Below, piece by piece: positions 1 to 5,731 of a stretch of DNA of 14,754 nucleotides. The notes under the pieces were generated by a model that was given only the letters and a program-made list of their open reading frames with translations, did not search any database and was not told the DNA's origin. Made by a program: the position numbers and the translations under genes. The stretch comes from Alphaproteobacteria bacterium (GTDB taxonomy: Bacteria > Pseudomonadota > Alphaproteobacteria > Micropepsales > Micropepsaceae). Where the stretch lies: NCBI GenBank assembly GCA_003246795.1, contig QKCS01000182.1:1-14754 (forward strand), in the 5' to 3' direction. Each line of letters opens with the position of its first letter. Position 1 is the first letter of the stretch.

Positions 1-184
1 GGGGGTGACCAACGCGGTATCCGATGCCCCGAAACCCGCGGTTTCGAGCGGGTCTGACGGATCGGTTCAGATTCTATACCACCCCGGCTTCAGTTTCTGA
101 ACTGGCAACGCGGGGCGGGCTTTTGAGAGGGTCCCACACAGACGCCGCGGCGAAGCCGTCGCGGGATCAAGGAGACAACGTGAT
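1..184. other. Leader region upstream of the acyl-CoA dehydrogenase gene
   Basis: There is no credible gene here. Three things are visible. A short perfect inverted repeat lies at 30-46 (arms CGAAACC and GGTTTCG around a 3-base loop). It has no following T run, so it looks more like an operator or the foot of an upstream gene than a terminator. The first copy of a 40-base element lies at 66-105 and is described separately. A ribosome binding site (GGAG, 171-174) lies ten bases before the ATG at 185. Confidence 0.6.
66..105 (+). promoter_or_regulatory. Duplicated 40-base regulatory element, copy 1
   Basis: The element begins with the 15-mer TTCAGATTCTATACC and ends with TTCAGTTTCTGAACTGG. It matches the copy at 1409-1448 at 33 of 40 positions, with no gaps. 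The right half holds a palindrome, TTCAG-TTT-CTGAA (89-101), and a further TTCAG half-site lies exactly 23 bases upstream (66-70). The TATACC in the left half could serve as a -10 hexamer, which would put the palindrome at the transcription start, a typical repressor position. The element ends 80 bases before the ATG at 185. The sequence shows the repeat and its symmetry. A role as a shared operator or promoter is inference. Confidence 0.6.
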
Positions 185-1324
185 ATGAATATGAACGTGG
201 GAAAGATCGACACGACCGGCGATTGGACTGCCAAGGCGGCCGCCCTTGCGCAGGAGTTCGCCGCGAACGCCGCGGCGCACGACGCCGAAGACCGCTTCGT
301 CGCCGAGTGCTTCGCGCGGCTGAAGGCCGACGGCTTCTTTGAGGCGCACGTCCCCGTCGAGCTTGGCGGCCACGGCGCAAGCTATGCCGATCTCTGCGGC
401 GCGATCCGCGCGTTGGGCGCCGGTTGCGGTTCGACCGCCCTGGCGTTCGCGATGCATTCCCACCTCGTCGCCGTCGCCGCTTGGCGCTGGCGCCACGAGA
501 AGGCGCCGACCGAAGGCCTCTTGAAGCGCGTCGCGGCGGAGAATCTAGTTCTCGTCTCGTCCGGCGGTTCGGATTGGCTGAAAAGCGCGGGCACGGCGAC
601 GAAGGTCGACGGCGGCTATCGCATCACGGCCCGCAAGGTCTTCTCCAGCGGCTGTCCGATGGGGGATCTCTTGGTGACGAGCGCCGTGACCGACGATCCG
701 CAAGCCGGTCCGACGGTTCTGCACTTCGCCGTGCCGTTCAAGGCCGAAGGCGTGAAGATCCACGACACTTGGCGCGTGATGGGCATGCGCGGCACCGGCT
801 CGAACGATGTCGAACTCGACAACGTCTTCGTGCCCGACGCGGCGATTTCCGGCCGTCGCCCGCAGGCCAAGTGGCATCCGCTGTTCCATGCGATTTCGAT
901 GCTGGCCTTCCCGCTGATCTACGCGGCCTACATGGGCGTCGCCGACGGCGCGCGCGCCATCGCCTTGAAGGCGGCGGCGAAGCGCGCGGACGAAGGCCAC
1001 CTCGCCTACCTCGCCGGCGAAATGGAGAACGCCCACACGACGGCTGAGATCGCCTTCGAAGACATGGTCCGCATCGCCGAAGCCGAAAAGCCGGGCGAGA
1101 AGACGAGCAGCCGTTCGATGATCCGCCGTACCATCGTCGGACAGAACGCGATCAAGACGGTCGAACGCGCGATGGAAGTCGCGGGCGGCGCGGGCTTCTA
1201 TCGCAAGATGGGCCTCGAACGCGCGTTCCGCGACGTGCAGGCCGCGCGCTATCACCCGCTGCAGGAAAAGCCGCAGCTGCGCTACACCGGCCGGGTCGCG
1301 CTGGGCCTCGACGTCGACGGCTGA
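185..1324 (+). CDS. Acyl-CoA dehydrogenase family flavoprotein
   Basis: This 379-residue protein has the length and three-part layout of the acyl-CoA dehydrogenase superfamily. An N-terminal helical domain covers about residues 14-110 (VPVELGGHGASY is typical). A central beta domain covers about 115-215, with the W-x-x-x-G-M-R-G-T-G-S motif that helps bind FAD. A C-terminal helical bundle covers about 225-365, containing AMEVAGGAGFYR and LERAFRDV. Members oxidise acyl-CoA thioesters, or in side branches act as flavin monooxygenases, in the cytoplasm. Near the C-terminus, where classic enzymes carry the catalytic Glu in a Y-E-G-T context, this protein reads ARYHPLQEK. It therefore belongs to a divergent branch, and its substrate cannot be named. 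The ATG at 185 is chosen for GGAG at 171-174. A second ATG at 191 is a possible alternative. The gene shares its upstream element with the next gene. Confidence 0.88.
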   Translation: MNMNVGKIDTTGDWTAKAAALAQEFAANAAAHDAEDRFVAECFARLKADGFFEAHVPVELGGHGASYADLCGAIRALGAGCGSTALAFAMHSHLVAVAAWRWRHEKAPTEGLLKRVAAENLVLVSSGGSDWLKSAGTATKVDGGYRITARKVFSSGCPMGDLLVTSAVTDDPQAGPTVLHFAVPFKAEGVKIHDTWRVMGMRGTGSNDVELDNVFVPDAAISGRRPQAKWHPLFHAISMLAFPLIYAAYMGVADGARAIALKAAAKRADEGHLAYLAGEMENAHTTAEIAFEDMVRIAEAEKPGEKTSSRSMIRRTIVGQNAIKTVERAMEVAGGAGFYRKMGLERAFRDVQAARYHPLQEKPQLRYTGRVALGLDVDG

Positions 1325-1338
1325 ACGCGTCGCAAACA

Positions 1339-1387
1339 GCAAACGGACGAGATCGGGCGGCGGCGACGCAGACCGATTTGCGTTTGC
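1339..1387 (+). other. Nested inverted repeat downstream of the acyl-CoA dehydrogenase gene
   Basis: The arms GCAAACG (1339-1345) and CGTTTGC (1381-1387) enclose a second pair, ATCGG (1352-1356) and CCGAT (1373-1377). Together they could fold into an interrupted stem 15 bases after the stop codon. There is no T run, so an intrinsic terminator is not convincing. It may be an mRNA 3' end structure or chance in GC-rich DNA. Confidence 0.25.
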
Positions 1388-1408
1388 ATGCGGCGCACGG
1401 TGTCCAGC

Positions 1409-1448
1409 TTCAGATTCTATACCGGGGCAGATTCAGTTCCTGAACTGG
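1409..1448 (+). promoter_or_regulatory. Duplicated 40-base regulatory element, copy 2
   Basis: This is the second copy of the element at 66-105. It has the identical 15-mer TTCAGATTCTATACC, then a diverged middle, then TTCAGTTCCTGAACTGG. The palindrome TTCAG-TTC-CTGAA (1432-1444) is kept although its central base differs from copy 1, and the upstream TTCAG (1409-1413) is again 23 bases away. The element ends 78 bases before the ATG at 1526, almost the spacing of copy 1. Conservation of symmetry and spacing while the middle has diverged argues for binding-site function rather than simple recent duplication. Confidence 0.6.
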
Positions 1449-1525
1449 AGACAAAGGCCCCCCTCTGCGACGGTTCCCTCCGTCAGCGGCCGTCGGGAGC
1501 CGCCAATTCGATTGGAGCAAGTGAC

Positions 1526-1909
1526 ATGACCAAAGAGAAACTTCTGCAGATCGCCCTCGTCGCCTTCGGCGCGACGTTCATCATTGTCTACGCCCTGGCC
1601 GTCGTCTGGCCGTCGGGCTGGGCCTGGCATCACGGCGCGCCGTACGAGTCGCAGTACTTCATGATGATCGTGGGCGTCTACGCGACCCTCGGCGTCTTCC
1701 TCATCCTCGCCGCGCGCGATCCGGCCGCGAACACCAGCCTCATCTGGTTCACCGTCTGGTCGAGCGCCATGCACGCCGCGATCATGGGCGTGCAGGCGCT
1801 GCAAGCCCCGGAACACATCGGCCACCTCGTCGGCGACGTGCCCGCCTTGATCCTGGTCGCCGTCGTCCTCGGCGTCCTCGCGCCGTCGCGGCGCATGGCG
1901 CACACGTAA
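1526..1909 (+). CDS. DUF6632-type four-helix membrane protein
   Basis: This is a 127-residue integral membrane protein with four hydrophobic segments at about residues 8-28, 44-63, 71-92 and 102-119. It matches my memory of the DUF6632 family, including the WPSGWAWH, GAPYESQYFMMIVGVYATLG and SLIWFTVWSS blocks and the conserved His in HLVGDVPALILVA. The function of that family is unknown. The open frame extends upstream to 1388, but the ATG at 1526 is chosen because it has GGAG at 1514-1517 and because family members start with M-T-K-x-K-L. The longer version would also run through the regulatory element at 1409-1448. The shared element suggests co-regulation with the acyl-CoA dehydrogenase. 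A strong terminator follows. Confidence 0.85.
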   Translation: MTKEKLLQIALVAFGATFIIVYALAVVWPSGWAWHHGAPYESQYFMMIVGVYATLGVFLILAARDPAANTSLIWFTVWSSAMHAAIMGVQALQAPEHIGHLVGDVPALILVAVVLGVLAPSRRMAHT

Positions 1910-1929
1910 AGCATCGGTACAAAGATAAG

Positions 1930-1959
1930 CGGGCCGCTCGCGCGGCCCGTTTTCGTTTT
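1930..1959 (+). terminator. Rho-independent terminator
   Basis: A perfect 8-bp GC stem (CGGGCCGC 1930-1937, GCGGCCCG 1942-1949) with loop TCGC is followed by TTTTCGTTTT. It ends the DUF6632 transcript, directly before the stop codon of the convergent gene. Confidence 0.85.
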
Positions 1960-2961
1960 CTATTTCACCGGATTGAGATAGTCGCCAAGAACAATCTTGG
2001 CCTTGGGGTCCGCGGCCTCGCGGCCGACGCCCACACCCGCGCCGATATTGTTGCTGTGCGCGGCGACTGGCGCAACCGGCTGCGCCGGCACGACGGCGGC
2101 GATGGCGATGGAGGCGAGCTGCGCCGCTTCGTCCGCAAGGCCCGAGTCGAGACCCGCCACGATCAGCGCGTCCGGCATCTGGTCGGGCAGCGGCGGCCAA
2201 TCCTCGTCCGGTTTGCGCGGAATGTTCAGATAGACCATTTTCCGCACTTGAAACCGACCGCGTTGCGCCTCGCCGTAGTTTTCCATGCGCGCGAAGTCGA
2301 AGCCCGATTCTTTGAGCTTGTCCTTGCGCACGAAGGCCCAGAACTCCTTCATCTCGGTGTACTTGGCTTGCACGTCGAGGACCGAGGTCGACGACCGCAT
2401 CTCGATGCCGAAGGCGCGCTTGAACCCCGGAGGCGCAAAGACTTCGCCGAGGAAGTCGATATAGACGGTCCCGCTGGGCAGCTGCACGACCTGGGGCGTC
2501 GGCGGCATCCAATCGTTCGGATCCTGCGCCACCTTCCACGCCTCGGGCCCCGCTTGCCGCAGCCACACGTTGTTGTCGCCGCGCGCATAGTGAAAGTCCT
2601 CGAAAACCTGAACGGTGGTGTCGCCCACCAGTTTTTCGGTGATCAGAAGCATCACGCCGGCGCGTTTGAAGCCCTTCGTGTCGGCGGGCACCATGACGAC
2701 GCGTCCGAACAGCTGGTCGGCGACGGCGATCACCTTCGTATGGTCGGCGATCACCGACGGATCGGAGAGCATGAAGTTGACCAGGACTTCGGGGTCGCCG
2801 CCGTCCTCGCCCGGGCGTTCGAGCACGTTCAGGAGCCGCGCCTGCAATCCGCCTTGCAGCGAAATCCACTTGATTTCGGTTTCCGCCGCTTGAGCCATCG
2901 CCAGCGCAAACATCATCACCAGCACGCCGAAGAGCGCGCCGAACCGCATTTGCCCGATCAT
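1960..2961 (-). CDS. Exported protein of unknown function
   Basis: This 333-residue protein is not one I recognise. It starts with a short basic stretch and a hydrophobic core (about residues 8-22) ending in AMAQAA, a typical signal peptidase I site, so it is probably periplasmic. The mature part is mixed alpha/beta in character, with repeated aromatic patches (EFWAFVRK, GFDFARMENY). From about residue 255 it becomes Ala/Val/Pro-rich (VVPAQPVAPVAAHSNNIGAG), like a flexible tail. There is no lipobox and no catalytic signature. The ATG at 2961 is chosen because AGGGG lies about six bases upstream. A second ATG at 2949 (MRFG) would still leave an intact signal peptide. It is transcribed alone, convergent with the DUF6632 gene, and has its own likely promoter upstream. 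The long open frame continuing upstream to 3555 is antisense to or out of frame with other genes and is not real. Confidence 0.75.
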   Translation of the reverse strand: MIGQMRFGALFGVLVMMFALAMAQAAETEIKWISLQGGLQARLLNVLERPGEDGGDPEVLVNFMLSDPSVIADHTKVIAVADQLFGRVVMVPADTKGFKRAGVMLLITEKLVGDTTVQVFEDFHYARGDNNVWLRQAGPEAWKVAQDPNDWMPPTPQVVQLPSGTVYIDFLGEVFAPPGFKRAFGIEMRSSTSVLDVQAKYTEMKEFWAFVRKDKLKESGFDFARMENYGEAQRGRFQVRKMVYLNIPRKPDEDWPPLPDQMPDALIVAGLDSGLADEAAQLASIAIAAVVPAQPVAPVAAHSNNIGAGVGVGREAADPKAKIVLGDYLNPVK

Positions 2962-2986
2962 GAATCCCCTCGCCCCCAACAACGGA

Positions 2987-3015
2987 AGCGTAGGGTCGGT
3001 GCGGCACGCGGGCAA
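2987..3015 (-). promoter_or_regulatory. Likely sigma-70 promoter of the exported-protein gene
   Basis: On the minus strand, TTGCCC (3015-3010) is followed after exactly 17 bases by TACGCT (2992-2987), a good housekeeping-type pair. Transcription would start near 2980, giving a leader of about 20 bases before the ATG at 2961. The prediction is by eye only. Confidence 0.45.
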
Positions 3016-3107
3016 GTTTCCGCCATGTGTCCGGCGTGGAATTGCAGTCGTTCGCCGCGTGTCGCGGGCGTTTGACCCACGGCTGTGGCGCGCGTGCGAC
3101 AGACGCC

Positions 3108-3719
3108 TTAGGCCGCTTTTCGCGCCAGGACGCACACGGCGGGCACCGGCTTCAAGTCGAGTTCTTCGACGCGCAACGCACCGAAGCCCTCCGCCGACAG
3201 AATCTCGCTGACTTTCGTCGCAAGCTTCAGCACATCGGCGCGCGTCGCCTTGGCGTGACGCGGCTGATACGTCGTGGCGAGCAGCCCACCGGGCTTCAAG
3301 TGCCGTTTCATGGCGGCGACGAACGCCGCTTGATCCACGAACTGAATCACGTTGATCGAAAACGCCTTGTCGAACGGACCGACGTCGGCGGGCAGCGTTT
3401 CGACCGTTCCTTGGATCAGCGTCAGGCGGCCGGCCCTCACCGCCTTGCAATTGCGCTTGGCCGCCTGCGCGATCATCACGTCCGAATGATCGACGCCGAC
3501 CGCTTTGACGTTCGGCCGCTCCAAACAAAGCGACAACCCGACGCCGGGCCCGCATCCGGCTTCAAGCACGATCTCCCCGCTCGTCGGGTCGATGCGATCG
3601 ACGGTCCAGCGGTTGCGCTTGAGGTTCGATCCGCGCCCCGCCAAAATCCACCCGACGATGCGGCCGAGCAGCCCGCGCGGCCGCTTGAATTGCGAGACGA
3701 TGGCGTCGCGCAAGCTCAT
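3108..3719 (-). CDS. Class I SAM-dependent methyltransferase
   Basis: This 203-residue cytosolic enzyme is predicted to transfer a methyl group from S-adenosylmethionine to an unknown small molecule. The Rossmann signs are clear: motif I VLEAGCGPGVG at residues 51-61, the acidic residue at the end of strand 2 in AVGVDHSD (D77), a motif near 106-127 (VETLPADVGPFDKAFSINVI) and the post-IV KPGG at 142-145. It is of the UbiE/COQ5-like methyltransferase-11/25 type and of normal length. Its ATG at 3719 overlaps the MarR stop codon in an ATGA, so translation is coupled and both genes share the MarR promoter. A MarR-methyltransferase pair suggests a ligand-induced modification or detoxification step, but the substrate cannot be read from the sequence. 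Confidence 0.87.
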   Translation of the reverse strand: MSLRDAIVSQFKRPRGLLGRIVGWILAGRGSNLKRNRWTVDRIDPTSGEIVLEAGCGPGVGLSLCLERPNVKAVGVDHSDVMIAQAAKRNCKAVRAGRLTLIQGTVETLPADVGPFDKAFSINVIQFVDQAAFVAAMKRHLKPGGLLATTYQPRHAKATRADVLKLATKVSEILSAEGFGALRVEELDLKPVPAVCVLARKAA

Positions 3720-4171
3720 GTCGCCGCCTCCCCCTTCAAACGTTCGTCGATGCGCGCGGCCAACCGCTCCAGAACCGCGATCGCGCGTTCCAATTCGCGC
3801 TCGTCGAACTCCCACGCCATTTCCTGGACGACCGGCGCCTCGCGCGCGTGCATCTTGGCGAAGGCGCGCTTGCCCTTTTCGGTCAGCGCGATCAGCGACG
3901 AGCGCTTGTGCGCGGGATTGTCTTTCACGGCCGCCAAGCCGGCTTTCACCAAAGCGTCGGCCAACAACTGAATATGCTGGCGCGTCACGCCTTTGGCGCG
4001 CGCGATTTGCGGCACTGTCACCGGCCCGGACTCCGACAAAGTCTCCATCACCGCGCGCATGGCCGTCGTGATCCGAAGGTCGCCGTGCAAATCGTCGGTT
4101 AAGGCCTTCAATCGGTTGAACGCCGCGCGCACCGCCCGCGTCAACGCAACCATCTTGTCCGTCTTCGTCAT
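3716..4171 (-). CDS. MarR family transcriptional regulator
   Basis: This 151-residue protein is the usual size for a MarR dimer. A winged helix-turn-helix spans about residues 38-95: VPQIARAKGVTRQHIQLLADAL is the helix-turn-helix, and VKDNPAHKRSSLIALTEKG forms the wing, with the basic residues that enter the minor groove. Terminal helices for dimerisation lie at about 5-30 and 110-147. The ATG at 4171 is chosen over upstream options because a longer frame (to 4285) would run through the promoter palindrome and because a GGTGGG sits just upstream. It is the first gene of a two-gene operon with the methyltransferase. The operator overlapping its promoter makes autorepression likely, relieved by an unidentified ligand. 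Confidence 0.9.
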   Translation of the reverse strand: MTKTDKMVALTRAVRAAFNRLKALTDDLHGDLRITTAMRAVMETLSESGPVTVPQIARAKGVTRQHIQLLADALVKAGLAAVKDNPAHKRSSLIALTEKGKRAFAKMHAREAPVVQEMAWEFDERELERAIAVLERLAARIDERLKGEAAT

Positions 4172-4184
4172 CGGACCCACCAGG

Positions 4185-4228
4185 TTGACAACGGACTTGT
4201 CGATACAGAACGACAAGTGAGTTGTCAA
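4185..4228 (-). promoter_or_regulatory. MarR promoter embedded in a 44-base double palindrome
   Basis: The outer arms TTGACAAC (4185-4192) and GTTGTCAA (4221-4228) and the inner arms CTTGTCG (4196-4202) and CGACAAG (4211-4217) share one centre at 4206/4207. Each half is also a palindrome of its own, GACAA-N5-TTGTC, so there are two dimer sites. On the minus strand TTGACA (4228-4223) and TATCGA (4205-4200) are spaced by exactly 17 bases, forming a sigma-70 promoter fully covered by the sites. MarR proteins commonly bind such sites and block RNA polymerase. That this MarR is the ligand is inferred from adjacency, 14 bases before its start codon. Confidence 0.8.
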
Positions 4229-4476
4229 TTTGCACTCCGCGCAGCCAGAAGGCCGACACACCAGAAACCGTACCCGCCGACGCACGGAACTCGCCTAAGT
4301 CGCGAATTTGACCAAGCGTCGGCTTTCAGATTCGCCCGCGCCGTGTCGTGACGATTACACCAGGAGGGCGATTTCGATGTAGTGTTTCCTTGGGGGAATG
4401 TTGTCCGGCCCTCGCCTTACGGCGAGAGAAGATCGGCGCGCGCCTCGGTAGACGTTGGGTAAATTTGGGGGACATA
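4229..4476. other. Intergenic region between marR and the first ompA gene
   Basis: No gene is credible here. A frame open from a GTG at 4348 merely reads into the OmpA gene without a ribosome binding site of its own. Close to the gene, CTCGCC-TTAC-GGCGAG (4411-4426) makes a perfect 6-bp hairpin in the probable 5' leader, 50 bases before the ATG. A GGGGGA ribosome binding site lies at about 4467-4472. I could not pick out a convincing promoter by eye. Confidence 0.5.
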
Positions 4477-5493
4477 ATGACAACGAGAGCATTGTTGCTC
4501 GGCGCGACCGCGTCGATCGCGCTCGCCGGCACCGCCGACGCCGCACACTATAACGGCTGGTACCTCGGCCTCGAGGGCGGCGTGAACTGGGTCGGCGACA
4601 TCGACGCCGTCGTCATCACCACGCTGACCACGACCAGCGGGTCGATCGGCGTCGACGACGGCTGGGCTGTCTTGGCGACGCTGGGCTACGCCTTCAACGA
4701 CCATTGGCGCGTCGAACTCGAAGGCGGTTATCGTGCCAACGAGTTGACCGGCAGCTATGTCAACGTCGACTTCGACGAGTGGACCTTGATGGTCAACGCA
4801 CTCTACGACATGCCGTTGTCGGAGAGGTTCGACCTGACGCTGGGCGTCGGCGCTGGCATGGATCGCGCGACGCTCGATTTGGGCGGCGTGATCGACGACA
4901 CCGACACGAACCTCGCCTATCAGGGCATCATCGGGCTGAGTTATGCGATGAGCGACCGCATCGACCTGACGCTCACCTATCGCTATCTGACCATCAGCGA
5001 ACCGGAGTTCGAATTCGTGACGCCGGGCGGAACAGCGCTCTTCAATCTCGACGACGTGACGAAGCACACGCTGACGGTCGGCCTGCGCTTCGACCTGGCA
5101 CCCGACCCGGCGCCCGAAGCGGCGCCGCCGCCACCTCCACCGCCACCGCCTCCGCCGCCGACGTCGAGGAACTACATCATCTTCTTCGGCTTCGGAAAAT
5201 GTAACATCACCGCCGAAGCGGACGCCGTGTTGGGCGAAGCGGCGGCCGCCGCCAAGTCGGAAGGCTCGGCCTCGGTTCAAATCGTCGGCCATACGGACTC
5301 CGTGGGCTCGGCGACCTCGAACCAGAAGCTTTCCGAATGCCGCGCGGACGCGGCGAAGTCGAACCTGGTCGAGAAGGGCATCGCGGCCGACGCGATCACG
5401 ACTTCGGGCAAAGGCGAAAGCGAGCTCATGGTCCAGACCGGCGACGGCGTGAAGGAACCGCAGAACCGGCGCGCCACGATCGACCTGAACTAG
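4477..5493 (+). CDS. OmpA family outer membrane protein, paralog 1
   Basis: This 338-residue protein has four parts. A signal peptide ends at about residue 22 (GTADA before AHYNGWYLG). An eight-stranded-type barrel with many alternating aromatic strands (GWYLGLEGG, WRVELEGGYR, DLTLTYRYL, TVGLRFDL) runs to about residue 205. A run of twelve prolines follows. Last is an OmpA C-terminal domain from about residue 233, with GHTDSVGS, NQKLSECRADA and EPQNRRATID. The Asp of GHTD and the Arg of the LSxxRA helix are the residues that hold peptidoglycan diaminopimelate in this family, so it should tether the outer membrane to the wall. The ATG at 4477 follows GGGGGACATA, which the paralog nearly repeats. 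The frame open from 4348 has no initiation signal. The gene ends in its own terminator, so it is probably transcribed alone. Confidence 0.92.
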   Translation: MTTRALLLGATASIALAGTADAAHYNGWYLGLEGGVNWVGDIDAVVITTLTTTSGSIGVDDGWAVLATLGYAFNDHWRVELEGGYRANELTGSYVNVDFDEWTLMVNALYDMPLSERFDLTLGVGAGMDRATLDLGGVIDDTDTNLAYQGIIGLSYAMSDRIDLTLTYRYLTISEPEFEFVTPGGTALFNLDDVTKHTLTVGLRFDLAPDPAPEAAPPPPPPPPPPPPTSRNYIIFFGFGKCNITAEADAVLGEAAAAAKSEGSASVQIVGHTDSVGSATSNQKLSECRADAAKSNLVEKGIAADAITTSGKGESELMVQTGDGVKEPQNRRATIDLN

Positions 5494-5519
5494 AAGAGGA
5501 CGGGTCTCCCGAATGGGAA

Positions 5520-5547
5520 GGCGGAGCGCGCGCTCCGCCTTTTCTTT
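5520..5547 (+). terminator. Rho-independent terminator of ompA paralog 1
   Basis: A perfect 20-base palindrome (GGCGGAGCGC/GCGCTCCGCC, 5520-5539) is followed by TTTTCTTT, 27 bases after the stop codon. Confidence 0.88.
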
Positions 5548-5564
5548 GACTTTCCGCGAACGCG

Positions 5565-5581
5565 TTCGCCCGTCGGGCGAA
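5565..5581. repeat. Short perfect inverted repeat
   Basis: TTCGCCC (5565-5571) and GGGCGAA (5575-5581) flank a GTC loop, and GAACGCGTTC (5558-5567) overlaps on the left. There is no T run. It could be an operator or a remnant of a second terminator. Its role is unknown. Confidence 0.35.
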
Positions 5582-5591
5582 CCGGAAGAAT

Positions 5592-5615
5592 TTTCACACC
5601 ACTTTCGTTGTGAAA
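5592..5615. promoter_or_regulatory. Inverted repeat upstream of ompA paralog 2, possible operator
   Basis: TTTCACA (5592-5598) and TGTGAAA (5609-5615) are perfect arms around a 10-base spacer, 117 bases before the start codon. The spacing suits a dimeric DNA-binding protein with sites about 1.5 helical turns apart. No such repeat is seen before paralog 1. The functional assignment is inference. Confidence 0.35.
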
Positions 5616-5731
5616 CGGCGACGACGCTCCACCCAAAAGCGTATCGTTGAATAAGCGACACAGGCCGCTTCTCTTCGCGCGGCGGCGAAGGGCCAAGGCG
5701 GCCGACAGATCGTGCTTGGTTGGGGGACATG

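Noticed and set aside
30..46. Inverted repeat CGAAACC-CGC-GGTTTCG as a terminator
   Set aside because: No T run follows and no upstream gene is visible, so I note it only as a structure in the leader region.
1433..3007. A 524-codon open frame on the minus strand
   Set aside because: It is rich in Arg, Gly and Ala without any domain, and is antisense to the DUF6632 gene and out of frame with the exported protein, which has a signal peptide and a ribosome binding site.
4325..4333. A third copy of the TTCAGATTC element before ompA paralog 1
   Set aside because: Only nine bases match, and the palindrome and spacing are absent, so it is within chance expectation.
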